The notes under the pieces were generated by a model. It searched no databases. It was not told where the DNA came from and saw only the letters and a program-made list of their open reading frames with translations. A program made the translations under genes and the position numbers. Positions 1-13,200 of a DNA stretch of 64,000 nucleotides are shown in pieces. Within the stretch, counting starts at the first letter, position 1; the number at the start of each line of letters is the position of its first letter. Origin of the DNA: Tetraselmis striata (lineage: Eukaryota > Chlorophyta > Chlorodendrophyceae > Chlorodendrales > Chlorodendraceae); NCBI GenBank assembly GCA_006384855.1, contig VCJN01000322.1, positions 124,001 to 188,000 on the forward strand. Direction: 5' to 3'.

Positions 1-3000
1 CCAGCCGGGACGCCTCCGGCAGGGGCTCAAACACGCGCGCCACCTCCGCCGCCGTCACCTGTGGGCCACACGCCAACAGTGGACTTACCTTTCAATGCCG
101 GGTTGAGTATTACGCCCGGCAGGCACGGCGTTTAGACAGCGCATAATTACACGTGCTGATGGCCGCGTTTCCTTGAGACCGAGCAAATAGTGACCGCATC
201 GATCAACACGACCTATGGCCGCGCGGCTCAGAAGCCCCCCAGGATGTTTGGCGTCCACACTACACGTCAGCCAATAGCGACCGACCGCACAGCCTGGCAC
301 CAAGCGCTGAAGCACGACTACTTCAAAGGAAGGCCCAAGGAGAGCAGGCGCAACCCCGGTGTAAACCCAACATGGTTTCTATGTCCTGTAGCCCCAACAC
401 GTGGTGCCGGAATGTACAGCAATTCCACCCGATTGCCCCGAGAGCCCTTGTTTATTCACATGGCCCGTCGCCCGCGATGGATTTCTTGATAGGGCGTGCG
501 TGATACCGACTGACTCGTAGAAATCCCCCCGAGCCCCGACAGGCACATCAAAGTTTTCGTGGTAATCGCACCCGTCCGCCGTCAGCTTGTGAGCGCACCT
601 CCCCGCACCACCACACACATGCCAATCCGGCCTTTAGGGCTTGGGGTTTTAGGGTTATGGGTAAGTAAAACCCTAAAGCCCTAAAAACCGCAAAACCACC
701 TCATCCGCCCTGAGCCTCACGCTGCCCGTGCGCCATCTACACACCGCCTACCAAGTGACAGGGGGAGGGGGAGGAGAGGGGCGGGGGATCGCGGCTCGTA
801 CAGACCTCGGAGAGGCTGCGGTGCATCCAGCGTGGCGCGTTGTCCTTCTCCACCAGGACGGCGCGCACCCCCTGCACCACCAGAGCCCCGTCGTCAGCCG
901 TGGAGCGCCCAGTGGACGATGGCAGCCGTCAGCGGGGTTCCCAGTCACGTGGTGCACCGGCAGCACTCAGGCACGGCGCCCACGACTGCTGGGACGCCTC
1001 TAGGTCCTATCGTCCCCCATCCCAATATATACAGTAGCGCAAAAAGCCAACGTGAGGGGACCCACATAACACCACGTTTTCGGGTTAAGGGCTAGGGTTT
1101 TACACTAAACCCTAAAACCCTAACCTCTGCCCCTGCGAGTACACGAAGGCATTCTTGGGCTGACCCAGCCTTCATAGGGCTTTCATTACTGGGCCTACTT
1201 ATGCGGGTTCGTGACGCCGGGCCGTGAGATAGCTGGCCTGTTCAGCATCAAAGGCGAAGCAGGAACAACGTTGCAAGAAATGTCAAATTTCAAATTTCTC
1301 GGGCCGAGGTTCGCGTCCAATTGGGTTCTGGTGACACGGCATGGCCTCCGCGATCGCAGCCGGTGCTGTGCAGGCGTCTGTGCGTCGCCTCTCCTGACCC
1401 AGATGTCAGTCCTGATGATTGAGTCTGGCGCGGACATTGCGAGGGCAGGAGCGGGGAGGAAGCGGTCCATCAAGGGAGCCGTGACCTCGGCAAAGTCGGT
1501 CGCCTCCCGCACAAAGTAGTTCGCCATGCCGTGCTCCATCTCGAGGCACTCCGCGACGGACATGCGCCTGCCGCGCCGCACCTGCAGCGCCGTGCCGCCG
1601 CATGCGCCACGCCCTCAGCCCCGCGCTGCCGGTGCGCCATCGACACGTCGCCCGGAGGGCAGCTTTGCGCGCACCTGCTCAAAGGCGACGTGTGCGGAGA
1701 AGGGGGATCCGCGGCGGAGCGCATCCAGCGCCTCCCTGTTCCGCGACACGCCGCGCTTAGCAGAGCGACGCGCGACGAGGGCGATGTGCGCCGCTCCCCG
1801 CCCGAATGCCCCCCCCCCCTCCCTCCCCCGCTTCATGCCATGCACCCAGCCTACCCGAGCCTCACCTTGCCAAGCCGCTCCCCTGCCCAGCCTGCTGCTC
1901 CAGGCTGGCCACCACCTCCAGCAGGCTGTCCCGCCCAAACGCCTCGTTGATCGCTGGCAGCGACTCCATCAAGCCTGCCGGCCAGCCAACCCGCCCGCCC
2001 GCCGCGCCATCCCCCGCGTCAGTTCCAAGCACTCATTCCACCGGGCGCCCCGCGGTCCACCTCCCCCCCCCCCCCCCCTCCCCTCCGCTGCGGCCCCCAG
2101 CAGCGCGCTCACGCACCTGACGGCGGCGTCGACGTGTCCTCAAAGCGCCGCAGCTCCGCGTCCACCCGGCAGTGGTCGGCAGCGGCCTGATGCGCCCGCC
2201 CGCGCCCCTCTCAGCATCAGAAACACCCGCCCACCTCCGCAGTTCCGAATCGCAACGACATGTGCTTGCGAGCATTTGGGATGCTTTTAGGTCAATGATG
2301 TGGCAGTCATAGGATAATGTGCCAATGAATAACTGAATAGATGATTTGGGATGTTATTTATTATTATGGCAAGTGGAGAATCAGGAAACAGGCCTTCAGC
2401 GATGTATCTCTGCGTCCTGGGGTGGAGGGGGTGAAGAGTTGGGTCGGGGGAGGGGGTGGGGGGGGGGGGGGGGGGGGGGGGCACCTCCCCCAGCTGGCTC
2501 AGCGCCTCCTCCACCGCAGGCAGCGCAGCCGACGGCACATAGTGCGTCGCGATGCCCGCCTCCTTGGCTTGGATGCCTGGCAGGGAGTCAGCACACAAGG
2601 GGGAGTCCGCATGAGGTGCCATGAGGCAGCCCGCCCCGGGGTGGCCGCCCGCGCCGTGACCCCTCGCGCAGGAGGCATCCGCCGCACCTTTCAGGCGCGC
2701 GCCGGTGAGCGCCAGGTACATGCCCAGCTCGCCCGGGAGCCGCGGCAGGAAGTAGGAGCCGCCGACGTCGGGGAACAGCCCGATGGCCAGCTCAGGCATG
2801 GCGAAGAGGGTCCTGCCGGTGCGGGACAGGCTGTGTGAACGAGAGTCCGACCGAGCCGGAGGTGTCGGACCGTGGGCGGATATACGGGTGCGAACTCATC
2901 GCCTATGTAAGAGCCGTTGGTCCTTGTCCGCTCGGTCAAGCGGTGCGGTCTTATCCAAGAAGTCCCGAATGCGGTTGCTGGTCAATAGCCCTTCGGGGTT

Positions 3001-4008
3001 CGAATGAGGCAACGGTCGAAGAGCTATGCCAGGCCTACGGCTGCAGTTGGCACACGAGGTCCAGTGCTGGGGCGGCATTGGCCGATGCCACGGGGCGAAC
3101 TTTATGTCTACTTTTCCCACGCGCGGCATCACCCGAAACGGCATTTGGGTGAGCTCCGAATAGGACTTTGTAGCGCATCCGCATTACTCTCTGGTTGGTG
3201 TGTGGGAATGGCAATGGGGCAGGGGGGAGGGTGGTGTTCATAGGGCAACAAAACCGGGGAGGGATGAGGGGCAGATGACCTCGAGGGGGAGGCGGGGGGG
3301 GGGGGGGGGTTAACAGCAAACAAACGGCGTGTGCCTGGGAAGGGGGGAAGGGGAGGGAGGGAAGTCGCTGCGCACCGCTCCGTCGCGACCCGGAAGGCGC
3401 CATGCACGCTGACGCCGACCCCGCCGCCCATGGTGACGCCCCCGATGAGCGCCACGTGCGGCTTGGGCAGCGTTGCCAGCGCGTAGTTCAGGCGGTACTC
3501 CGTCGCGAAGAAGCTGCGCGCCGCAGCCGCAGCCGCCCCCGGTGTCAGAGAAAAGTCCAGGTTCAGGGGGTGCCGTAACACGCCTAAACTTGATTGCCCC
3601 ATCTCTAGTTGAGCTCCGCCTCGCAAAGTGACGGCGGTAGGGTTTCTGCACGCTTACATGGATAAGCAGGCTGGAGAGGCCGACCCACGTGAATGAAAGC
3701 AACTTAAGGAATAAAAACAATCGTCTTGCAGTTGGAACGTTTCCCGGGCCGAACACCGGTACGTGGTAGGCCACATTTTGGCTCAAGCCTGGCAATACCT
3801 AAGGCTGCAAACCTGAACCGTAGCATGAGCACGGCAGGTAAAGGTCCTCGGCTCGGGATAGTTACGTCCCCCCCCAAAGCAGCTTCTTTATATAATACAA
3901 TGACAGTAATATAGTTGAGTCGGCTTGCGGGAGTGAAACAACATAACTTTGGGAGGGGTGCGTGAGTACATGCGCACAACCGTGCTTGGGAAGGCAGGGG
4001 AAAGAAGA

Positions 4009-4042
<34 letters not shown>

Positions 4043-5487
4043 CACTCCGCCGCCGCCTCGTAGCTGCCGCGGTGCTGAAGCTCCACAACGCCACGCACGT
4101 CGCCGCCCGCGCAGAACGCCTGCAGCCCGGCGCGCCACGGCGGCTCAGGGCGCCTGCGGGCTGTGTTTGCGCCCTGCCGAGGCTTTGTGGCGATGACGTG
4201 CTCGGGCGCTCAACGGCCACCACGCGCGCCCTGGGGGGCTGTGCACGTCAATGGCCGAGATGCGCATCTGCGCTTATCCTGGTAAACACGGCCACTGAAA
4301 GATACCTTCTTCACACACCCTATCGACTGGTATATAGGTATGTACATATATATGTACATGTATGTATATCCATATATACCTACCTTTATATGCATATATA
4401 TATATATCAGCAAAACCAAGTGGGGGCGCTCTAGCGACATACTCAATTCGCCAGCCAGGAACTCTTCGAGTCTTTGTATCTTTGGTGTCGGACCGAAGAG
4501 TCCTCGGCGAGGGAAGCTATTGCCCCGAGCTCGCCCCAGTGTTTACGCATGCTTGGCGTGCACGCATGCATGCAGCACGCTGAGGGTGGCTCGCATGGTG
4601 GGCGGGCGCTGTCGGTTTGTAGGGCGGTTTGTCGCATGGTTTGCAGGGCGGTGTTTTTACCCGCTATATACATGACTCGATACATACTATATACCAGCAA
4701 CCAAGCGTGCGGTGAGGAATAATCCGGTACACGTTCACAGCAACACAGCAACCAGCTGGTATGGGTAGCATGGTCCTCTAGAATAGGGGGGGGGCGGGGG
4801 GGGGGAGCGCCTTGTCACCGGCGCCCTTCAGGATGACAAGCTGCGGGTCGCTTGTGGTCGCGCTCCACTCGCGGTACAGCGGCAGCATGCGCTGCACCTG
4901 CGCGGGCCGGCGGAAGAAGGCAGGAGAGGCCGAGACGAGGGGAGGGGGCGTAGGATTAGTCAGGGCTCCGCGCTACCGAGCATCTGCCACAGCACTCCAG
5001 GTCGGGGCATGGAGCGCGCGCACCATCGCCGTATTCAGCGCGTTGAGAGCCTTGGGCCTGCAGCGGGTCGGGGAGGGGGGGGGGGGGGAGGGGGGGTTGC
5101 GGGGCACCTTGAGTACCACACTGCGGCAGACGGTCGCGCACCATAACCAAGGGACACCCCCCCCCCCCCCCTTTCTCCCCCTTCACAGTCTGCCCCTCAA
5201 AGCAGACTCGGGTTTGCGCGTGACTGCACGAGTGGAGGCTGCTCATTGCGGCAGTGGGCGCACTGAGGCAGCTTGGTGGCTTGGCACCGGGATATCTGCA
5301 GGGAGCGGCCGCCGGACCTATTGAGGGTGACGACCACCGCGGCGCCACGGCGCTGCAGCAGCACCTCCTCCGCTCCGGCTTGCTCGGCCGCGGTGGACAT
5401 CGTCGCGCTGGGAGCGGGCCGACTGAGCGACGACTGGCCCCGGATCAGCGTCGACGCAACCGACAGGGGCGTGCGACCGCGCAGCAT
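1..5487 (-). CDS. HIBCH: 3-hydroxyisobutyryl-CoA hydrolase (HIBCH), 3' end outside window
   Basis: Crotonase-fold hydrolase of valine breakdown that releases 3-hydroxyisobutyrate from its CoA ester. Thirteen phase-consistent exons: 5487-5318, 5057-5024, 4897-4811, 4119-4046, 3513-3376, 2812-2688, 2576-2485, 2186-2117, 1974-1866, 1735-1675, 1581-1486, 871-806, 58-<1. This gives about 393 residues so far, close to family length. The start at 5487 is chosen because the first ~30 residues ([17 protein letters not shown]...) look like a mitochondrial presequence, rich in Arg and Ser without acidic residues. Visible motifs are [36 protein letters not shown] (oxyanion hole) and [14 protein letters not shown], where the Glu after Pro and the Asp of PDVGG (about residues 175 and 183) match the catalytic pair. 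C-terminal [14 protein letters not shown] and [15 protein letters not shown] are typical of HIBCH rather than generic enoyl-CoA hydratase. Intron 3 appears to use a GC donor (AAG|GCGCTC). Confidence 0.93.
637..700. repeat. Telomere-like TTTAGGG repeats in inverted orientation
   Basis: Degenerate TTTAGGG-type units on one strand are followed after about 12 bases by CCCTAAA-type units, so the block can fold on itself. It lies in the last intron of the HIBCH gene (between exons at 806 and 58). It is an interstitial tract, not a chromosome end, because coding exons flank it on both sides. Confidence 0.7.
1083..1125. repeat. Second telomere-like inverted block
   Basis: A GGGCTAGGGTTTT segment is followed by ACTAAACCCTAAAACCCTAA, so TTAGGG-like and CCCTAAA-like units again face each other with only a few bases between them. 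It sits in the intron between the HIBCH exons at 1486 and 871, about 400 bases from the first block. Confidence 0.65.
3056..3120 (+). repeat. Dispersed repeat copy, partner at 26318-26382
   Basis: About 65 bases in a HIBCH intron resemble 26318-26382. Both contain a core reading AGTGCTGGGGCGGC, then GGCCGAT, then CGGGGCGAACTTTAT. Similarity weakens outside this core. A GGTTCGAAT box resembling a Pol III B box lies about 60 bases upstream (2995-3003), so a tRNA-derived SINE is possible, but no tRNA fold was found. Confidence 0.5.
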
Positions 5488-6051
5488 GCTCCGAGAGACC
5501 GAGCTCCACCTGTCTGCTGAGCGGTGGCAGTGACTGCGTCGGTGGTGATTATTAATCGAAGATAGTATCTGCGCAGACAATATAATACGCGCCCGTGTCG
5601 ACGGCCCAACGGCGTCACACCCCACGTCCTCACGATCTCGCTTCAGCGACTGCGATGCTATCGGGTGCTACCAGTCGGTCAGTGGTCCCACTCGCGCTTC
5701 AACGGGCTGGACTGCAGAGCTGGCAACGCCAGCTAGCGGCGACGGGTGCGCTCTGGCAAGCAATAGCACCGCGACGAGCAGCCTGCTGCTGCTGGGTGCT
5801 GACGCCAGCGCTGACTCCGCAGCACGCGAGTATAGTAGGCAGCAAGGCGAATATATCAGGGGGGGCGCGGGGGTCGTCAAAGAGGACCATTAACATCACT
5901 TAAATTTAGTATTTTTAATATATATTTACAATATAAAGCGTTAGTACCACGTTTACGTGGTTTCGGAGCCATTTTTGCACGTACCCATGTTAACTCTTTT
6001 TTGTCGACTGATGCGCCTGAGGGAAAAGGATTAGATCCTGACGAGCAGGAG

Positions 6052-6054
<3 letters not shown>

Positions 6055-6134
<80 letters not shown>
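6055..6134. repeat. (TA)n microsatellite
   Basis: About 40 uninterrupted TA dinucleotides. The open frames across it (alternating Tyr-Ile) are artefacts of the repeat. Confidence 0.98.
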
Positions 6135-6138
<4 letters not shown>

Positions 6139-7264
6139 CCCAGCAGCACCAAGGATTACTACGATCCAGCTATCTACTACGACTGAGTGGGCTCTATACA
6201 ATTTGTATCTCATGGGCTCATGGCAAACAATAAGTCAGAAGTGTGTCATGATTAAATCCGAAATCGATCTCAGACAAATGGTGTATGCTCCATACCAAGC
6301 ACCTGATTAGAATTATATACGAATGAAAAATCCACAAGTGGTAATTAATCTACCCAGGTTGTGCCATCAAAGCAACAAAAAACGCTCGAGCCAATTCGTC
6401 ACGGACAATCTATATATTGTTAATTATTCATCTTTCAGTCAAACAATCTGTTTCCGGGCATTGGCCACTAGGCATGGGCGTTCAAAGCACCAAATGTAGC
6501 ACCATCTACGCAGACGATGGAAAGCGTCATGCGTGATGATGACATAGACTGATGCTGAATTTCCAGCCCCACAACCATGTGAATACATATTGTAGAGTTG
6601 TAAGGTAAAAATGATTTGTACTAACAATCATTTGTTACATGTTCCCTACACTTACAATGTGTACCTGTGACTACGAGTATATGTACTGTATAATGCTGCC
6701 ACGTGGTAAGCGTTGTGATAAGCAATAATTATTGGGTATTCTCAAAACACTGTAGCCTCTCGCCTTTGCACCACCACTGCACGCCACCTTTGTTTGTCTT
6801 TGAGTCTCTATCCGGCTGAGACTGTCGCAAGCTCCACGCCATCCATTCCCAGGATGCGCCTCCAGCAGCCCCTATCATGATAGCTCATGCCCCGCGAGTC
6901 TGCCCCCGATACATGTTACCCATGTGGTGCAGAATGTCACGCCCGAAAGTACTCGGAGCGCTACGTGTGGATACAACGCCCGGACTCTGGTAACGGTACG
7001 CCCTAAAACCAGGTAGGGCATGGAAGAAGAGCAAACACGGCGTCGATAATACATACTAAGACTGTGATGTAATGCGTCAATATATCAACATGTGCATATG
7101 CAATAACTTTAATAGCTGAGAAAATGAGCATTTACATTAAGCATATTTTACCTTCGTCGGACATAGCATGCTAAAGTACCGCCCACGACGAGGTCGTCCG
7201 TTGCTCCATCAATGCCTTCCTCCTCATCGCCCACCAGTCTTGTCTTGCTGACGCCGCGAGCAAG

Positions 7265-7564
7265 ATGGCACGCAACAGTGCCAAACTTGTTCATGGCAAG
7301 TCGACTCGCTCTAGTCTCACTCGCCTCATAAGAACTATTGAGCGCGAGAGACATCTCCTTCGCCACTTGCAACTTGTTGACTTATATATATCGTATAATG
7401 AGTACATCTCCCTCCTAACACGTTTCGCGGAACTTTCCGCCTCATTTTCCCAACTAGTCGACGCCATGGTTGCCAAAAACGAGCGATGTCACAACTCACG
7501 CACACAACTACTTGCTACTTGCAATGTGCATCGACGGAGCAATGTGCTACTTTTCGTTTGCTAA
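7265..7564 (+). CDS. Short hypothetical ORF, 99 aa
   Basis: An ATG-initiated frame whose translation is rich in Arg, Leu, Ser and Glu and looks helical (for example LIRTIERERHLLRHLQLVD). I recognise no family, and no neighbouring exon with matching phase was found. It lies in the AT-richer spacer. It may be a fragment of a decayed gene or chance; kept only because its composition is protein-like. Confidence 0.2.
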   Translation: MARNSAKLVHGKSTRSSLTRLIRTIERERHLLRHLQLVDLYISYNEYISLLTRFAELSASFSQLVDAMVAKNERCHNSRTQLLATCNVHRRSNVLLFVC

Positions 7565-7759
7565 TTAAGTCGCTGCTAGTTTTCACCATGAGTAGTATAC
7601 CGACACAATACGTCACGCCCGCTAGCATAATTCCATATTAGTATATAATATACACAAACTTGGTATAATTACGCTTCTCTTTGCGGTTCCACGTCGCGTT
7701 CACAAGCATGCATGTCACCCGGGTTGTACAACGAAATGCATATGTCATTGTTTACGTGT

Positions 7760-7905
7760 TGAATTCCGAAAAGGCGTTATCTTCCTACCGTACACTCGCG
7801 GAATATTTCATAATACAAAATACACATTTGTCCAGCAGATACGGACAACCTTCGTACGGGCGTAACCAGAAGCGTCGATGAGGCTAATATTTTGTTTTTT
7901 AATCG
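7760..7905 (+). repeat. Dispersed repeat copy, partner at 27535-27672
   Basis: The segment aligns by eye with 27535-27672. Shared blocks include TCCGAAAA(A/G)G, ACACTCGCG(G)AA, ACGGAC or GCGGACGACCTTCGTACG, GTAACCAG(A/T)AGCGTCGA and a TTTTGTTTTTT run. Both copies are intergenic, in the same orientation. The element class is unknown; no terminal repeats are visible. Confidence 0.6.
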
Positions 7906-10266
7906 CAATACAGCATCCCACAAAAGTCACTGCATTTTTATGGGTGTGATTTGGGTTTGGTCGCTTCTGGTCGGTAAACCCATGCATAGTCTACGCCATT
8001 GCAGCCATTGCGAGGATAACCATGAAAGAGCGTGCACATGGTGTGCTAGGGCCAATGCGACGGCGCGCGCGGCGCGCGCCCTTCTGTTATGCGGCACAAC
8101 CAGTGTAACAAGTGCTGCACGGCCGGGCTGTGAACGGTTTGAGCGCACGGCACATTTGGACATAAAGAACCGTTTTTCCTCCCATGGTCGCCGAGATACA
8201 TGTGTTGGCCACCTACCCCATGCCGCGCGGCGCATGGTTTGGAGTACATGGTCAGCTAGCGGGCTGCATGCGACATTCGAAATTTGGCTGCTCGCCCTGC
8301 AAGAAGCAAAAATATTGCAATCACTTTTTCATTCATAGCATTTCGAAGTTTTATCAGATCGAGTTGATGTAAATTGCCGCGACGAAAAGCCCGTGGCTTG
8401 GGCTTTCTAACGCACTAACTTACAGCCAGTCTGATAAAACGTTGAAATGTTATGGCCTGTCAAAGTTACCCCCCTGTTCTGGTAGCCCAGCCAGCCCATT
8501 CACTGTGAGTGGGGGCGCATGATGGGGGCATGTAATGTGCCCTTCCACGCAAGCTCCCAGGCGCGAGGATCCCTTGGATAAGTCTCCACGTCGCGCGGGC
8601 CCCGTCATCATTTTGGCTTTTCCCCTTGGATGATGGGCGACATGTGTTAAAACATACGCGCAGACCTGTGCAGCAGTTGCGACATTGTTGTCGAGGGGGC
8701 CAGCCCGCGCTTAACCTACGGTGCGGGCGGTATAAGCATGCACCTATGGAATCGAAGTCACTTATGTGTGCTACTTTCACCCAGCGAGGCGCGGGCAGCG
8801 GCGCTTATCTTGCAGCTTGGAAAATTGTAGGATGACTGCCCCCATCACGACGGCGGCATTACTGGCACACTCTCATGGAAATGCCATACATTGCATCGGT
8901 AGCGTGCATGGATTGGGCTCAAGCTCGGTCGTCTTACAGCGCATGCACAAGTCCACCCACCACCGGTAGAGCGCGGGCATATATGCGACGGATGGTAGCT
9001 ACGCCGCCAACAATTTGCCCCCTATTCATCGCCAGATTTTTTGTGGTTTTAGCCATGTGCCAAATAATGCCATTGCCAAGGAACACTTCTAAAAGTGTGA
9101 TAACCGGGAGAAACGGCTGCCTCCTTGGCGTAGGAGGCTTGCATACACTGGATAAAAAGGCTCCATGGCCCCGTGCCCCCATGGCTTGGGCACCAAGGCC
9201 GCGATACGCGCGGATTTCTACGTGCAAAGACTTTTGTGGGCTGCTGTACAACGACACTTATACCCGATCATTTATGACTATGAATCATTCATATAATTAG
9301 TGGATATCATGATAGTGACTATAATAATATTATCATAGCCAACGAGCGCCCTATCGCATTCATGGACCGTTATCCGGATATATGCACTGATGAGCATGGT
9401 CTCCTTCTGCATTAATGCATACACGTATTGGGGCCGCGTATTGGTATGCGCAGGGTGTAACATGAGAGGATGAGCTCACTGCTGCTGCGCACAGGTATAG
9501 CGCTATGCAATGTGTGTCGGTAGTGTCAAATTGACTAATACTCTTGAAGCAAAGCAAGTGGCAGGGCGGCACAACTGTGTTACCTTTGCAGCATACACAG
9601 CTAACCTACACAAAAGGTGTTGGCGGCCGAACCGCAGAGGTGGACAAACATGGGCGTTACATGGAGGTGCAGATTCGATCATCGTGATGGCAACAATGCA
9701 GCACGTACTAACCGAACCGAAGCTGCGGACAGTGCAGGCACTGGCAACTTAAACTAGCAGGCTTAACCATATGGCGGTGTTCAGGAAGGCAATGTAAACA
9801 GTGGGAGCCTCTAGTACCAGCTGGTGCGCTCAAGGTGGTGTGTCAACTCCTCTGGCATCGGATGAGGCAGCAGTGTCTTCCGGAGGGGAGTCGTCGCGGC
9901 GGATATGGTAGGCACGAGCCTGAAGTCACGTGTTGGGTCGGTCGGGCCATAGCAGGGAGCATGTCTCGGCTTCTTGGGGCGTACTGATAGATCCTTCTCC
10001 CCCACACAGAGTAGAATTCTTGAAGGTAGCAGGACGGTCGGCAGGTGCAAGCGGAATTGGGATGTGTATAATGTGCTTGAAACGCAGGAATACACCCCAT
10101 TGGGAGCGCCAATAGAGCCGCATGTCATGCTTGCCTGTGGATGTAGAGGCTGCATAGTGTTTCAGCTGGGCGGCTATGCGAGGTCCAATGAGAGCGGGAT
10201 GTCAGCGTCCGCCCTCCTCCCTCTCCCCGCCACTTGGCTGGAGGAGGTGGGGAGTGTAGTCAGCCG

Positions 10267-13200
10267 CTATGACGGCGATCGCAGAATCTGCAGCGCCTTG
10301 GCCCTCTCCATCTCCGCTTGCTCCTCCGCCAGCAGCCAGATGGCGCGCTGCTCCAGCTTCAGCATCGCCTGCAGCCGCGCCTCCGCGCCTAGGCCCAGGC
10401 ACGCCTGCCAGGTGGCAGTGGGAGGGCAGCTCAGCGCGCCGACTGACGCATACGCAAGGCTACTAAAGAGGCTGCAGCAAAGCATGCCTGCCATAGCCAT
10501 GCGGACCCATATACAGGGCATCTACAGAGCATCTCCAACCATTGGGGTGGGGCATGCAGTGTTACAGATCATTACAGTGAATCACATGTGTACTAAGCAC
10601 AAATACATGTAAAGGTGTGTCCATTATCCATAACCTATATAATCCATATATACACGATTATATAGACGTTCTATATAATCCACGGCAGCATCAGCTGCAC
10701 ATCAGAAAAATGACACTCACTGGGGAAATGACACCTGATGATGGAATCCTGCCGCGGAGGTGTACAAAGTGGGGCCCAAGCAGCAGGCCTACACGCGGCG
10801 GTGATGCGTCACCTGCACGGCGTCACCAGCTCGTCTGTCACACTCCTCGAGGTACGCGTTCAGGCGCTGCATTCTCTCCTGCCAAATTACAAACGGAAGC
10901 ACGGGGGCATTAGGAGATAGCACCTCCCCCCGCCCCCTTTATTCTTGCCTGTGCCAGTCTCCATGGATCACGTCTTCCGTCACCCGGCGCCCCGCACCCA
11001 CATCTTCCCCTACTAAGTATGACGCAAATAGCTCGAGGAGCGTTCATGAGCAAATGTTGGATACAACAGCGAAGCAGGTCGGAATGCCTGGAAAAGCTGC
11101 TCATTGCCACAAATTGGGCCCCTGAGGCTGTGCGTTGCCGGGGGCTCCACCTGAAGCTGCCGGTGTTCGCTCCTGAGCGAAATCTTCTGCCTACTGGCGT
11201 GTGCTGCGCTCTGCGGGAGGTGGAGAGCATGCGGGAGGGAGGGTAAGCACCGTGGGCGCGATCAGTAGCCGTCAGCCTCAGGTGCATGGCCACGTAGTAT
11301 GGTAGCGGCATACGTCAGCGCGCTTGTGTGATGGACGGCAGCCCGCTGAGAGCATGGATGCAGCGGTCTCAAGGCAGGCAGAGCTCTATGCGGAAGGACG
11401 GCTATCAGTCGTCAGATGTACACGACCACGCATTACGCTTCCGCTTGCTGGAGCTAATAGGAACACGTTTTGCGACACGATATTGCTGAGATGTTTCATG
11501 TCTTGTTGAGCCAGGTTATATCTTGCCACTGTAAAGAGATGATATTGTCAGTGCCGCACCTGGATACACTCAGAGTTGAACACTGGTTGATGCACAGTCA
11601 CTGACACCACGCACGAAGTTGGGGGCAGGGGCGGCTGGCTGGCTGTCGAGCGCCTTTCTACTCCATGTGCACGCTTTGCTGCGGCACTGTCCAGAGCACA
11701 GCAGCCCACAGCCTGCAGAACAGCAGACGAGGCCATCAGCAACATCAAGTTGAATTGGAATGAAGAGGTGTCGAAGGGATACTTGTCTGCTCTTGAGGGA
11801 TTGAAGTCATGGATAATCAGTGCGCCGTTACATTGCTTTCTATAGTGCGTTTGATATATAGCTGACCGGGATCATAATGAACAAATGATTCACAGGAATC
11901 GACAGGTAACTGATCGCGCCTCTGCATACCTGTGGCGATGGCGGGCTGAGTGGCACGGGGCTGCCCTTGCGGGCAAACACAGGGAAGACCGGCACCGACA
12001 CAGACGAGGATTCGGAAGTCTCGTCTCCGATGCCGCCGTCGTCTGAGCTGACGTGTATGTAGTCATCGGCACGGCTGTCGACGAGGAGCTTGCGTGTGTG
12101 ACTGAACCTTGCAGATTCCGGCTGTCGGAAACGTCGAGATGGCGCCGGCGGATCTGACGAAGCGAGTGCAGCGCAAGGGGAGGCTCGACGACACCGCGGC
12201 ACTGCCAGCTGCGCATCGCAGTAGCAGCGCCGGCCTTGCCGGCTGGCCAGCATTAGCCCCTTGACAGGGGAGTCATCCAGCGGCTCGTCATCCAGCACAC
12301 CTGCTCTTTGAAATAGACATTGAGTAGAAAACAATGCAGAGTCGATCAGCATTGAGGAGTATCATTTCCAGACCGTGACGTCTTGCGTGCCGAGTAGTTT
12401 ACATGGCCCTACTGCTGCGGCATGCGCAAATCAACCCCGGCACCTACAGTAGATACGATTTAAAACTGGGGCCGCGCAACGCACACAGTTTGGGTCTGTG
12501 GTGGTATGTGCGCGCTTAATTCGCCGAGACAAAGAATACAGGCATATCGAGGTGGCTCCGCATTATATAAAAGTTCGAATCTCGGAATGTGGTAATTGGA
12601 AGAGTAGGCGTCGGTGTGTGCGGCGACGTTGAAAGGAAAAGATGGGCGCGACCAATATATCATCACATGCATGCCATGCTCGCAAGCACGCCCACGTGCA
12701 CACGCGAAAGCAAAAAACACGCGAACACTGCATGGATACCATTTATCTAGACTATCGCCGGTAGCAAACTGCCGTGAGTATTCGAGCATGGTATTTGTTT
12801 GATCGGCCTTCGCCAATACCGGCAACGTTGATGCGCATGCAACCGCTAGACATGTCACAATGCGGCAGTGACAAAATCATATATAACGCCCCCCCCCCCC
12901 CCCCCCCCCTTCAGCATATGCCGTCTGTAGTAGCAGAAGTCATGCTCCAATAATCAATGCTGCGCCGTACTCGTCATTCGCAAATCGCGACAGTCCCCGG
13001 CGACTCCTCGACGACGAGCGGAAGGATATTGTGAATACCGCTGATTGTGCATCGGTTGGGTGCCTTCTGACATGACTCGGATTCTAACGACTAGTAGTGA
13101 TGAATGTGTGAGCGCTCAATGGCACTTGGGTAGGGTGGCACGAAACGAGCGCAACTTCAGACGACAGGTCAGCAAAGAACCAGGATGGTTGGTAATTGAT

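Larger units (their letters stand above)
5488..10266. other. Intergenic, AT-richer spacer; no recognised gene
   Basis: Between the HIBCH start and the next gene's stop codon. Base composition is clearly more AT-rich than the gene blocks. I recognise no conserved protein on either strand. It contains a (TA)n tract, one short ORF of doubtful status (7265-7564) and one copy of a dispersed repeat (7760-7905). The upstream part should hold the HIBCH promoter, but no element is identifiable by eye. Confidence 0.6.

Noticed and set aside
1526..2290. 254-residue plus-strand open frame
   Set aside because: Pro/Ala/Ser-rich shadow of HIBCH exons 8-11 on the opposite strand.
2940..3010. tRNA gene suggested by a GGTTCGAAT box
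   Set aside because: No acceptor, D or anticodon stems could be paired around the box; at most a decayed tRNA-derived SINE.
6001..6213. Tyr-Ile repeat proteins
   Set aside because: Translation of a (TA)n microsatellite.
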